NCBI GenBank assembly: GCA_019240125.1
Contig: JAFAYW010000058.1
Location: forward strand, 1-45,009
DNA: 45,009 nt
Origin: Alphaproteobacteria bacterium
Lineage (GTDB): Bacteria > Pseudomonadota > Alphaproteobacteria > ATCC43930 > CGMCC-115725
Direction: 5' to 3'
In this document: in pieces, positions 1-8,200 of the stretch
Layout of the letters: every line of letters starts with the position of its first letter
Numbering within the stretch: position 1 is the first letter of the stretch
Position numbers and translations under genes: made by a program
The notes under the pieces: model-generated
Told to the model about the DNA's origin: nothing
Seen by the model: the letters and a program-made list of their open reading frames with translations, nothing else
Database searches by the model: none

Positions 1-504
1 GATTTTGCGCAGCCGGTTGCCTTCGCCGAGATAGACCGATGCGGTCTCGTACTCGCCGACCCCGTCAAGCGTCACCACCAATGCCCGCTCGAAGGGCGAG
101 GTGAAGAACGCCGAAGCGGCGTGCGAGCGGTGGTGCTCGGAATGTTCAATCGTGCCGGTGTAGACGAAGTGCTTTCGCAGTTGCTCGGCGAGCGGCAATT
201 TGTGGTGCACGAAGCGCGGCAGGTCTTCGTCGAAGATTGCCCGGGTGCGCGGCCAGCCGTCGAGCACCTGGTCCCAGATGCGGTTGAGCTTCAGCCCGGC
301 ATCTTCGTAGAACACGATGCGGTCGAGATCGCCGATGTTCAAATCACAGCCGCGCAACGCGGCGCCCATTGCCAGCACCGGAAAGCGCGCATCGTGCTTG
401 CGCCGGCTGAGCCGCTCTTCCTGGATCGCAAAGCGGATCTCGCCATCCTCGACCAGGGCCACGGCGCTGTCGTGGTAGTAGCAGGAAATACCCAGCACCC
501 GCAT
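1..504 (-). CDS. NodU/CmcH-family carbamoyltransferase, C-terminus cut by window edge
   Basis: Only the first 168 codons are present; the rest lies before base 1. The frame opens with MRVLGISCYYHDSAV and continues with the EERLSRRKHD segment and the EHHRSHAASAF and LDGVGEYETASV motifs. These are the N-terminal Kae1/ASKHA-like signatures of O-carbamoyltransferases such as NodU, CmcH and TobZ; the His residues of EHHRSH and the Asp of LDGVGE match the metal/nucleotide site. Family members move a carbamoyl group from carbamoyl phosphate through carbamoyl-adenylate to a hydroxyl of a sugar or natural product. The start at 504 has a GGAG seven bases upstream, inside the preceding tiny ORF, whose stop is one base away. 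A role in decorating a surface glycan is inferred from the glycan genes elsewhere in the window. Confidence 0.9.
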   Translation of the reverse strand, partial: MRVLGISCYYHDSAVALVEDGEIRFAIQEERLSRRKHDARFPVLAMGAALRGCDLNIGDLDRIVFYEDAGLKLNRIWDQVLDGWPRTRAIFDEDLPRFVHHKLPLAEQLRKHFVYTGTIEHSEHHRSHAASAFFTSPFERALVVTLDGVGEYETASVYLGEGNRLRKI

Positions 505-505
505 C

Positions 506-622
506 TCAGCGCTCCGGCCTCGCCTGGATCCACCCCGCCGGGCGTTGCCGCAGCCGGCGCCATAGTGCGGCCGGTGCCAATAAGAAGAACAGCAGCGACA
601 GGCGAAGTTGGCGAAAGTTCAT
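506..622 (-). CDS. Tiny ORF, 38 residues, one TM-like segment and a basic tail
   Basis: The ORF begins MNFRQLRLSLLFFLLAPAAL and ends in an Arg-rich tail (WRRLRQRPAGWIQARPER). Its stop (TGA) is one base before the carbamoyltransferase ATG, so the two would be translationally coupled. It has one short hydrophobic stretch (about residues 8-20) that could be a membrane anchor. Carbamoyltransferase genes of this family often sit beside very small membrane proteins (SxtJ, DUF5989), but I cannot match this sequence to either. The Shine-Dalgarno signal is weak. Coding status rests on position and amino-acid character only. Confidence 0.45.
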   Translation of the reverse strand: MNFRQLRLSLLFFLLAPAALWRRLRQRPAGWIQARPER

Positions 623-632
623 ACGCGCCCGA

Positions 633-788
633 TCAGGCCAGGGGATAGGTAACGATTGCCTCGCCCGGTTCTTCCGGCAGGTCTAGGCCGCGCACTTCAT
701 GGAGATACCAGCCAAGTAGGTATTTTCGGCTTAACGCGAGGATAATGCCCAGGGTCAGTGCAATGCCGAACACAGCGAGAAGGTACAT
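633..788 (-). CDS. Small single-pass membrane protein, 51 residues
   Basis: Starts MYLLAVFGIALTLGIILALS, a clean transmembrane helix, then a basic/aromatic juxtamembrane stretch (RKYLLGWYLHEVRG) and an acidic tail ending ITYPLA-like (residues about 46-51). The only ATG in the frame is at 788; the frame is closed by a stop near 858. The stop lies ten bases before the next tiny ORF, giving a compact minus-strand run with the carbamoyltransferase. No family is recognised. It could be a membrane tether or partner of the carbamoyltransferase; this is inference from position. Confidence 0.5.
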   Translation of the reverse strand: MYLLAVFGIALTLGIILALSRKYLLGWYLHEVRGLDLPEEPGEAIVTYPLA

Positions 789-914
789 TACGCCGAATGC
801 TTGATCTTTAAGGACCGGGCTGAGCGACCATAAAGACCGGCCCCCTATCGGTCAATCCGGGCGAAATGATCCACGGGCTGCAGGAGCCCCTGGACGCGGA
901 TGCGGCGGTGCCGA

Positions 915-2192
915 TCAACCGAGCCGCTGCTCCACCCACAAACCACAGCCGAGCAACTCCCTGTCGCGATGCGGCGCGGCGACGAGTTGCAGCCCGACCG
1001 GCAGTCCAGACGGGCCGGTGAACGCGGGCAGGTTGAGGCTCGGCAGGTGCAGCGCGGTCCAGATCGCGCCAAAGGCAGGATTGCCTGTTGCGGTGCCGGC
1101 TGGCGCCTCGCCCGCGGCGCTGACCGTCAGGAGAACGTCGACCTCGTCAAACACGGCGAGCACCTGGGCGCGGCAGCGCGCCGCGTAATCCCAGGCGCGG
1201 CGGTATTGCTGATAAGAGCAGCCGAGGCCGTCGCGCAACCGGCCCTGCCGCAAGGTCGAGCTGATTCGCTTCCAGTGATGCTCGACTTCGTACGTAAAAT
1301 TGCGGGTGAATTCGTAGCTTGATATCCAGCGATGCGCGTCGGGTATTTCCGCGAAATGATCCGGCAAGGATATATCGGTCACCGCGGCGCCCGCGCGGCC
1401 GAGGCATGCGGCGGCGGCTTCGAGCATCGCCTGGGTGCTGGGCTCGACATCGTTCCATAGATGTGTGCGGCAGAAGCCGATGCGCGGCAGCAGTGGCTCG
1501 GGCCAGGCCGGCGTATCGCGCTCGCCGAGCAGCACATGGCGGAACAGCGCGAGATCGTCGATCGAGCGCGCGAACAGGCCAGGCCGGTCGAGCGACCATG
1601 ACGCCTGCCGGATGCCGGAGCAGCTGATATCGGCAAAGCTGCCCACCAACGCATGCGTGCCGCAGAACGAGGCGGGGCGGATCGTCGAGGCGGTGGTCTG
1701 GGTGCCCAGCGCCAGCGGTACCATGCGGGCGCCGACCGCCGCCGCCGAACCGCTCGACGAGCCGCCGGGTGTCCGGGTCGGATCGAACGGGTTGTGCGTC
1801 TTACCGGGGTGCACATTGGCGAACTCGGTCGTCACCGTTTTCCCCAGTGCGACCGCACCGGCGCGGCGCGGCAGCGCGACGGTCGCGGCATCGCTTGCCG
1901 GGCGATGCCCGGCGAAGATCGGCGAGCCGTAGCCGGTCGGCATGTCGGCCGTGTCAAAGATGTCCTTGATGCCGAACGGCACGCCGGCCAGCAAACCGCG
2001 ATGCTCGCCGGCATCCGCCCGCCGCGCTGCCGCGATGGCACCGTCGGCGTCGAGATATTCCCAGGCGAGCACCTTGCCATCGCGCGCCGCGATGTGGTCG
2101 AGGCAATCCCGCACCACGTCCTCGGCACGAAAATTTCCTTGGGTCACGCCGTGGGCGATGTCGCGGGCCGTCAGATCGTGCAATCGCATCAT
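915..2192 (-). CDS. Amidase-signature (AS) family amidase
   Basis: A 425-residue protein with the AS-family Ser-cisSer-Lys layout. The catalytic Lys is in GVPFGIKDIFDT (about residue 76), the glycine/serine-rich loop GGSSSGSAAAVGA carries the cis-Ser, and the nucleophile Ser lies in TQTTASTIRPASFCG, close to the usual GTQTxGSxIRPAxFCG. These enzymes hydrolyse amide bonds to acid plus ammonia or amine in the cytoplasm. The gene starts 15 bases after the stop of the upstream permease, with AAGGGGA about ten bases before the ATG, so it should be co-transcribed with the peptide transporter and probably acts on the imported amide or peptide. A second ATG follows directly at 2189. It could be a glutamyl-tRNA amidotransferase-like paralogue, but the solute-transport context favours catabolism. 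Confidence 0.9.
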   Translation of the reverse strand: MMRLHDLTARDIAHGVTQGNFRAEDVVRDCLDHIAARDGKVLAWEYLDADGAIAAARRADAGEHRGLLAGVPFGIKDIFDTADMPTGYGSPIFAGHRPASDAATVALPRRAGAVALGKTVTTEFANVHPGKTHNPFDPTRTPGGSSSGSAAAVGARMVPLALGTQTTASTIRPASFCGTHALVGSFADISCSGIRQASWSLDRPGLFARSIDDLALFRHVLLGERDTPAWPEPLLPRIGFCRTHLWNDVEPSTQAMLEAAAACLGRAGAAVTDISLPDHFAEIPDAHRWISSYEFTRNFTYEVEHHWKRISSTLRQGRLRDGLGCSYQQYRRAWDYAARCRAQVLAVFDEVDVLLTVSAAGEAPAGTATGNPAFGAIWTALHLPSLNLPAFTGPSGLPVGLQLVAAPHRDRELLGCGLWVEQRLG

Positions 2193-2207
2193 CGGTGCGG
2201 CGTCCCC

Positions 2208-3119
2208 TTACACTTTTACGTCCATCGCCGCGCGCAGATCGTCGCTCAGCAGGTTGAAGCAGATACTGGTGATAAAGATGCAGATGCCCGGCAGCATCGT
2301 CACCAGCGGCTGCAGATAGATCGCGGTGCGCAGGCTGCTCAGCATCAGCCCCCACTCGGCCTGCGGCGGTTGCACCCCAAGCCCGAGAAACGACAGCCCG
2401 GCGGCGAGGATCATCGACATGCTGATCAGGTTTGTCGCGTAGACAAAGATCGGCCCGAGCACGTTCGGCAACACATGCACGCGCGCCACCAGCATCGGGC
2501 CGGCGCCGGTCGAGCGAGCCGCCTCGACATAGTCGAGGCTGGCAACGCCAGCGGTCACGCTCTCCGCGATCCGGATGATCGGCGGCAGAAAGACGATCGT
2601 CATCGACAACATCGCGTCGATGATGCCACCGCCGAGCGCGCCGCTGATCGCCACCGCGAGCAAGACCGAGGGAAAGGCATAGAAGATGTCGGTGGCGCGC
2701 ATGATCAGCATGTTGATCCGCCCGCCGCTATACCCGGCGATGATGCCGAGCAGGCTGCCCAGCACAAACGCAACCGCGACAGGCACAAGGCCGAGAAACC
2801 ATGACAAGCGGCCGCCATACAGAAGCCGGGCTAGCATGTCGCGGCCGAGTTCGTCGGTGCCGAGCGGATGCCCGGGCGTGCCGATCGGCTTGAGGCGCGT
2901 CAGGGCGCTGCCGGTATAGGGGTTGTACGGCGCCAGCCATGGCGCGGCGAGGAGCGCGATCAGAATCAGCAACAGGATGGCGGCGCAGATCAAGGCACCC
3001 GGGTCGCGCCGCAGCCGCCGCGCAACATCGGACCAATAGCCAGGTGTGCGCGATACCGCTACAGCCGTGCTGGGGAGGGCCGGTACTGTCGCCGAGGTGC
3101 GGGCGATTTGATCAGACAC
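2208..3119 (-). CDS. Peptide/nickel-type ABC transporter permease, DppC-like
   Basis: Second permease of a peptide-type importer. It has an N-terminal TM (LICAAILLLILIALLAAP) followed by the periplasmic signature GTDELGRDMLARLLYGGR typical of DppC/OppC, then five more TMs and the EAA loop (EAARSTGAGPMLVARVHVLP) that docks on the ATPases. I place the start at GTG 3119 because it overlaps the dppB-like stop as GTGTCTGA. A longer frame opening at 3155 would overlap dppB by 44 bases and add an Arg-rich run unlike the family. The product is 303 residues, the usual size. Confidence 0.92.
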   Translation of the reverse strand: MSDQIARTSATVPALPSTAVAVSRTPGYWSDVARRLRRDPGALICAAILLLILIALLAAPWLAPYNPYTGSALTRLKPIGTPGHPLGTDELGRDMLARLLYGGRLSWFLGLVPVAVAFVLGSLLGIIAGYSGGRINMLIMRATDIFYAFPSVLLAVAISGALGGGIIDAMLSMTIVFLPPIIRIAESVTAGVASLDYVEAARSTGAGPMLVARVHVLPNVLGPIFVYATNLISMSMILAAGLSFLGLGVQPPQAEWGLMLSSLRTAIYLQPLVTMLPGICIFITSICFNLLSDDLRAAMDVKV

Positions 3120-4056
3120 GGCGGATCCGCGGGTCGAGCGCGGTCTGCGCAACATCGACCAGCAGGTTCAGCGCGACAAAGAACAGCGCCAAAACGAGGA
3201 TCGTCCCCTGCAACAAGGGCAAATCGCGCTGGAAGATCGCGCTGTACAGCAACAACCCGGTTCCGGGCCAACTGAACACAGTCTCGACCAGGATCGATCC
3301 GGCGACCAGATAGCCGAACTGCAACCCCGCGACCGCCATGGCCGTCGGTGCCGCATTTTTCAGCACGTGCTGAAAGATGCCGGCGCGACGCAGTCCCTTG
3401 CTGCGCAAGGTCACGATGAAGTCCTGGGGCAGGATTTCGAGGATCAGCCCGCGCACCATGCGGGTGATGATGCCCATCGGAATCACCGCCAGCGTCGCAG
3501 CCGGCAGGATCATGTGCCTGATATAATCTCCGTCCCACAGGCTGGCGCCGTCGCCGCCGCCCATCGCCGGCAGGACGCCCAGTTTGACACTGAAGATCAC
3601 CACCAGCACCATGCCGAGCCAGTAATGCGGCACCGAAACGCCGGCCACCGCGACGCTGGTGCATAGTTTGTCGACCCAGGTGCCTTGTCGCGTGGCGGCC
3701 AGGGCGCCGAGCCCGCAGCCGAGAAGAAAGCCGATCAATGAGGCGCCGACCGCCAGCGCGAAGGTGTTGCGGATCGCCGAAACCAACTCGCTGGCGACGG
3801 GCCGCCCCGTAGCCAGCGACTGCCCGAGGTCGCCCCGTCCGATATGCCCCAGCCACAGCGCGAACTGTACTGGCAGCGGTTTGTCGAGCCCGTAATCATG
3901 GCGGATCTGCTCGACCACCTCCTTAGGCGCATCGCTCGACACAATCGCATCGATCGGGTCTCCCGGCGCGATGTGCACCAGCATAAAGCAGACAAGACTG
4001 ACCGACAGGGCGATCGGCAGGGCATAGAAAACCCGTCTGGCGAGATAATGCAGCAA
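3112..4056 (-). CDS. Peptide/nickel-type ABC transporter permease, DppB-like
   Basis: First permease of the importer. The N-terminus YLARRVFYALPIALSVSL and the following HIAPGDPID match the DppB/OppB family (TM1 then the GDP motif). An EAA loop (TLRSKGLRRAGIFQHVLKNA) and six TMs are visible. I prefer TTG 4056, four bases after the binding-protein stop, because family proteins begin within a few residues of the YLxRR motif; TTG 4092, overlapping the upstream gene by 32 bases, is the alternative. Neither has a strong Shine-Dalgarno, so translation is probably coupled to the binding-protein gene. Confidence 0.92.
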   Translation of the reverse strand: MLHYLARRVFYALPIALSVSLVCFMLVHIAPGDPIDAIVSSDAPKEVVEQIRHDYGLDKPLPVQFALWLGHIGRGDLGQSLATGRPVASELVSAIRNTFALAVGASLIGFLLGCGLGALAATRQGTWVDKLCTSVAVAGVSVPHYWLGMVLVVIFSVKLGVLPAMGGGDGASLWDGDYIRHMILPAATLAVIPMGIITRMVRGLILEILPQDFIVTLRSKGLRRAGIFQHVLKNAAPTAMAVAGLQFGYLVAGSILVETVFSWPGTGLLLYSAIFQRDLPLLQGTILVLALFFVALNLLVDVAQTALDPRIRRV

Positions 4057-4060
4057 CGCG

Positions 4061-5698
4061 CTAATCCAGATAGACCGGTGAGAAGTCGACAAACCAGCTC
4101 TGTGCCTCGATCAACCCCTTGACCCTCGCCGTGGTGGCGCGCGGATTTACATCGTGGACCACGAAAATCCACACCGCCTGATCGACCATGCGCTCGTTGA
4201 TCTTGGCCAGCACCTCATCCTGCTTCGCCGGATCGAACTCGTTGAGCGCTTCGCCGCACAGGCGATTGATCTCGGGATCGTCGAGAAACCCCCAATTCAT
4301 CCCATTCGGAGGCACGAACTGGCTGTCGGCGTGGGTAATGAACGCCGCGTAGGGGTCCATCGAGTTCCAGCTGTTGTTAATCGCGTCGATGCCCTGGCTG
4401 CGGGGTCCCTTGGCGCCACCGGCGTCACGCAAGGAGCGCAGCGCCTGCCACTCCATCACCTGAAATTCGAGATCAACGCCGATCGCGCTGAAATTCTGCT
4501 GCACGAATTCGTTCATCGGCAGCGGGTACATCTGCCCCGAGCCCGAGGTGGAGATTGCGAATTTCAGCTTCAGCGGGTGTTCGGCATCGTATCCGGCCTC
4601 AGCGAGCAGCTTCTTGGCGGCGTCGGGGTCGTAATCGATGTGGAAGCCCGGATGGCCGCACCACGGGCTGCCCGGCTCAACCACGCCGCTTGCCGGCAGG
4701 CACAACCCATTGAGCAGAGTCACCAGCCCTTTGCGGTCGATGGCGAGGTTGAGCGCCTTACGCACTCGCACATCGGAGAGTGGCGATGCCTTTGTCATGT
4801 TGCAGGTATACGGCCAGCTATGCGGCATCTTGCCGGTCAGCACCTGCATTCCGGCGCCCTTGAGCTCCGCGACGGTATCGGGCGTCGGCGACTCGACCCA
4901 ATCGACCTGCCCGCTCAGCAATGCCGCGGTACGCGTCGCCGGATCGGGAATCGGCAAGAGAGCGAGCTGCTCCATCCTGGGCATCCGCGTCTTGTCCCAG
5001 TATGAGGTGTTGCGGCGCAACACGGCGCGCTCGCGCGGCGCATAGCTTTCGAGGGTCCAGGGGCCGGTGCCGGACGGCTTCTTGGCGACCTCCTGCCAAT
5101 TGCCGCCAAGCTCCTTCCAGCGCGCCGGGCTCGACATCATGATCGTGGCCAGCTGATAGGGCAGCGTCGCGTCCGGCGCCTTGGTCTTGATCTCGACCGT
5201 CGCGGCATCGATCTTGAGATAGGACGCGACCGAAGGGATGCGCCACACCGCCTGACCGGCCTGGCCGGCATCGAATTGTGGTTTGCCGCGGTCGAATATC
5301 TTGTCGAAGTTCCACACGACCGCATCCGCGTCAAACAGCGAGCCGTCGTGAAAACGTGCGTCGGGGCGCAATTTAAAGGTCCAGCGCGTCCGGTCCGCCG
5401 GATCCGCCGACCATGACAGGGCAAGTCCGGGGCGCAACGTGGCGGGCTTGTCGGCGCTGCTGAGGTCCCAGCTCACCAGGCCGTCATAGAGGGTTAACCC
5501 CATAAAGCGCAGGCCCTCGGTGCCTTGGTCCGGCGCGCCGGTGGTCGTCGGCAATTGCGCCAGCGTCGTGCCAATACGCAGCGTGCTGCTGGCGGCGGCA
5601 TGGCTCGAACGCGGCAATACGCCAATGCCGGCCGCCGCGGTGGTCATACCCAGAACCCGCCGCCGGGAAATGCTCCGTCGAAGCCGTTGCTGCGCCAT
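4061..5698 (-). CDS. Peptide-type ABC transporter substrate-binding protein (SBP family 5)
   Basis: A 545-residue periplasmic solute receptor of the DppA/OppA (SBP_bac_5) family. The N-terminus has a Tat-like signal, SRRRVLGMTTAAAGIG, with likely cleavage near SHAAAS. Family hallmarks include the TLYDGLVSWD region, the RPDARFHDGSLFDADAVVWN segment and the VRKALNLAIDRKGLV helix. Start chosen at ATG 5698, six bases after AAGGA; a GTG codon lies directly upstream at 5701. It delivers a peptide or similar ligand to the two permeases encoded directly downstream. The divergent ATPase genes at 5942-7976 complete the transporter. Ligand identity cannot be read from sequence. Confidence 0.93.
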   Translation of the reverse strand: MAQQRLRRSISRRRVLGMTTAAAGIGVLPRSSHAAASSTLRIGTTLAQLPTTTGAPDQGTEGLRFMGLTLYDGLVSWDLSSADKPATLRPGLALSWSADPADRTRWTFKLRPDARFHDGSLFDADAVVWNFDKIFDRGKPQFDAGQAGQAVWRIPSVASYLKIDAATVEIKTKAPDATLPYQLATIMMSSPARWKELGGNWQEVAKKPSGTGPWTLESYAPRERAVLRRNTSYWDKTRMPRMEQLALLPIPDPATRTAALLSGQVDWVESPTPDTVAELKGAGMQVLTGKMPHSWPYTCNMTKASPLSDVRVRKALNLAIDRKGLVTLLNGLCLPASGVVEPGSPWCGHPGFHIDYDPDAAKKLLAEAGYDAEHPLKLKFAISTSGSGQMYPLPMNEFVQQNFSAIGVDLEFQVMEWQALRSLRDAGGAKGPRSQGIDAINNSWNSMDPYAAFITHADSQFVPPNGMNWGFLDDPEINRLCGEALNEFDPAKQDEVLAKINERMVDQAVWIFVVHDVNPRATTARVKGLIEAQSWFVDFSPVYLD

Positions 5699-5941
5699 CA
5701 CCGATCCTTGCTATACATGCCTGCCAACGGCGCCGCGTTGCGAAACCACCTCGCAGCATGCAAGTTTCGCGCGCTGGCGGGCTGCCGCACTCGATCGCAT
5801 TCAGGAATTTGCCCAGAACGCTGTCAAGGCATGCCTTTTTGTCATCCGATACACGTTCGCGCCCGGCGATTTCGTGGCCAGATGCTGGCGCGGATAGCCG
5901 TGCGGCTGAATACCGGGAGAAGGCGCTGAGACGGTCCTGAC
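5699..5941. promoter_or_regulatory. Divergent promoter region between the two halves of the peptide transporter
   Basis: This 243-base gap separates the binding-protein gene (minus) from the ATPase gene (plus), so it must hold promoters for both half-operons. An inverted repeat GCGAAAC (5740-5746) / GTTTCGC (5764-5770) with a 17-base spacer is the only symmetric element I see and could be an operator. I see no convincing -35/-10 pair. No regulator gene is adjacent. Confidence 0.4.
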
Positions 5942-6982
5942 ATGCAATCTGCCGAAGCCATGGAAATGCTGACTGCTGCCGCGGCGAGCCCGCCGCTGCT
6001 GGCGGTGCGCAACTTGAGCAAGGATTACCGGGTGAAGCGCGGCGGCAGCCCGCAGCGCACGGTCCGCGCCGTCGACGGCCTGAGTTTTGATGTGCGGGCG
6101 GGCGAGACGGTCAGCATCGTCGGGGAGTCCGGCTGCGGCAAATCGACGACGTTGCGGCTGATCCTCGCCTTGCTCGACCCGAGCGCGGGTGAGGTGTGGT
6201 TCGATGGCCAGCGCGTCGGATCGGCGGCCCTGCCGCTGAAGCAATACCGCCGGCAGGTGCAGATGGTGTTCCAGGACAGCTACGCCTCGCTGAACCCGCG
6301 TCTGTCGGCGGAGGAGGCGATAGCCTTTCCGAGCCAGGTACACGGCGCCTCGCGCAAAGCGGCGACCGCGCGCGCCCGCGAATTGCTCGACGCGGTGGGG
6401 CTCAGCCCGGCCCAGCACGGCAGGCGCTACCCGCATCAGCTCTCCGGCGGCCAGCGGCAGCGCATCAACATCGCACGCGCGCTCGCCCTGCAACCGCGCC
6501 TGATGATCCTCGACGAACCGCTATCGGCGCTCGATAAATCGGTTGAGGCCCAGATCCTCAACCTGCTTGCCGACCTCAAGGCGCAATTCAAACTGACCTA
6601 TCTTCTGGTCAGCCACGATCTCGGCGTTGTGCATTACGTGTCAGACCGGGTCATTGTGATGTATCTCGGCCGTTCGGTTGAAAGCGGGCCAGTGGAGACA
6701 GTTTATGCCGCCCCGGCCCACCCTTACACCGCCGCCCTGCTCGCCAGCCGGCCCTCGCTCGATCCCGACCGGCGGCGCACCGAGCCGCCACTAACCGGTG
6801 ATCCGCCGAGCCCGCTCGACCCGCCCTCCGGCTGCTATTTCCGCACCCGCTGCGCACTGGCGCAGGAAGTCTGCGCGACCCGGCGCCCGGCGCCCGATGT
6901 CGTCGCGGCGGACCACCATGCCGCCTGCCTCGCGATCACGCCGGGCAGTGGCCACACGCTGGCACCACCGCCGCATGCCTGA
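5942..6982 (+). CDS. Peptide-type ABC transporter ATP-binding protein, DppF/OppF-like
   Basis: A 346-residue ATPase. The Walker A is GESGCGKST (about residue 62), the Q-loop is MVFQDSYASLNPR, the ABC signature is LSGGQRQRINIARAL, the Walker B is LMILDEPLSALD and the switch His is in LLVSHDLGVV. The C-terminal oligo/dipeptide domain is present: PAHPYTAALL followed by a Cys-containing CYFRTRCALAQEVC segment found in Opp/Dpp ATPases. The GESGCGKST form and CYF motif suit the OppF side. It overlaps the next ATPase gene by eight bases. An internal in-frame ATG at codon 7 is an alternative start; neither has a clear Shine-Dalgarno. Confidence 0.93.
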   Translation: MQSAEAMEMLTAAAASPPLLAVRNLSKDYRVKRGGSPQRTVRAVDGLSFDVRAGETVSIVGESGCGKSTTLRLILALLDPSAGEVWFDGQRVGSAALPLKQYRRQVQMVFQDSYASLNPRLSAEEAIAFPSQVHGASRKAATARARELLDAVGLSPAQHGRRYPHQLSGGQRQRINIARALALQPRLMILDEPLSALDKSVEAQILNLLADLKAQFKLTYLLVSHDLGVVHYVSDRVIVMYLGRSVESGPVETVYAAPAHPYTAALLASRPSLDPDRRRTEPPLTGDPPSPLDPPSGCYFRTRCALAQEVCATRRPAPDVVAADHHAACLAITPGSGHTLAPPPHA

Positions 6983-7976
6983 GACGACCGCCGAGCCGGC
7001 CGCTCTGGTGCGGGCGCGTGGCCTGACAGTGCGCTTTGTATCGCGCGATGCCAGCGTCACCGCAGTCAATGGCGTCGACCTCGATCTCCTGCCCGGGGAG
7101 GTCCTGTCTATTCTCGGCGAGAGCGGTTCGGGTAAGTCCGTGACGCTGCGCGCGATGATGGCGCTCCACCCGCCGCGTCAGACCGCACTCGGCGGCGAGT
7201 TGCTGGTGTGCGGCCACGATATGCTTGCCGCGGCGGAGGATGCCGTGGCTGATATCCGCGGCCGGCTGGTGTCGATGATCTTTCAGGAACCGATGACCGC
7301 ACTCGACCCGGTCTTTACGATCGGCCACCAGATCACCGAAACGATCATCCGCCATGAAGCGGTGTCGCGGCGCGACGCCGAGCGGCGCGCGCTTGACCTG
7401 CTGGAAATGGTGCAGGTGCCGTCGCTACAACGCGTTCTCGCGGCCTATCCGCACGAATTGTCGGGTGGGTTGCGGCAGCGCGCGATGATCGCGATGGCAC
7501 TGAGTTGCCGGCCCCGCCTGTTGCTCGCCGACGAGCCGACGACCGCCCTCGACGCGACGGTGCAAATCCAGATCCTGCTGCTGCTGCGGCGGTTGCAGCA
7601 GGAATTGGGCATGGGGATCATTTTCGTCACCCACGATATCGGCGTCGCCAGCGAGATCGCCGACCGCATCGAGGTCATGTATGCCGGCCGCATCGTCGAA
7701 GGCGGCTCGGTGCGCGACATCCTGCGCACTCCGGCGCACCCCTATACACGCGGTCTGCTCGGCGCCATGGCACACGGCCGCAGGCGCGGCGAGCGGCTGC
7801 CGAGCATTCCGGGCGCGCCGCCCGACCCGCGTTCGGTACCGCCCGGCTGCTCTTTCGCGCCGCGTTGTTCGGAGGCCGAGGCCGCCTGCCTCGATCACGT
7901 CCCCGAGGCGCGTCTCTCCGCCCCAAATCGGCTGGTGCGCTGCATCCACGCCGGCGCGGCTCAGCTGTCCCATTAG
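6975..7976 (+). CDS. Peptide-type ABC transporter ATP-binding protein, DppD/OppD-like
   Basis: A 333-residue ATPase pairing with the upstream one. It shows Walker A GESGSGKSV, Q-loop MIFQEPMTALDP, signature LSGGLRQRAMIAMAL, Walker B LLLADEPTTALD and switch IFVTHDIGVASE, then the C-terminal PAHPYTRGLLGAM and CSFAPRCSEAEAAC. GSGKSV and the TALDP Q-loop are typical of the OppD subfamily. I chose ATG 6975 because the conserved domain starts about ten residues later and the start overlaps the previous stop by eight bases; the frame is open further upstream but that part is the shadow of the other ATPase. Confidence 0.92.
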   Translation: MPETTAEPAALVRARGLTVRFVSRDASVTAVNGVDLDLLPGEVLSILGESGSGKSVTLRAMMALHPPRQTALGGELLVCGHDMLAAAEDAVADIRGRLVSMIFQEPMTALDPVFTIGHQITETIIRHEAVSRRDAERRALDLLEMVQVPSLQRVLAAYPHELSGGLRQRAMIAMALSCRPRLLLADEPTTALDATVQIQILLLLRRLQQELGMGIIFVTHDIGVASEIADRIEVMYAGRIVEGGSVRDILRTPAHPYTRGLLGAMAHGRRRGERLPSIPGAPPDPRSVPPGCSFAPRCSEAEAACLDHVPEARLSAPNRLVRCIHAGAAQLSH

Positions 7977-8162
7977 ATCGTCACCCGTCGCCCGATCTGC
8001 GTGACGAGGTCGGGAGTAGTGCTTTCACTGGCCTGGGGCCGCGAGCCGTATACGTGGCACGAGGCTCTCGCGGGGCGCTCGACATCATTGGCCGAGCGGC
8101 GCTTGACGGCTGACACTCTGGTTATGCGCCAGCCGGCAGGTGCGTGACCGGCCTCCCTCTGC

Positions 8163-8192
8163 TATAATACTCACGAACACGACAATCAGGAG
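8163..8192 (+). promoter_or_regulatory. Candidate -10 box and ribosome-binding site of the lone export permease
   Basis: A perfect TATAAT at 8163-8168 stands out in GC-rich DNA, 32 bases before the AGGAG at 8188-8192. No good -35 is seen 16-18 bases upstream, so an extended or activator-dependent promoter is possible. The AGGAG is eight bases from TTG 8201 but only three from an out-of-frame ATG at 8196, which supports the TTG as start. The rest of the 7977-8200 gap shows no gene. Confidence 0.45.
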
Positions 8193-8200
8193 AGCATGGC

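Noticed and set aside
1653..2804. Open plus-strand frame of 383 codons opposite amidase and permease genes
   Set aside because: Runs across two real genes of the other strand and is dominated by Arg, His, Asp and Gln; shadow.
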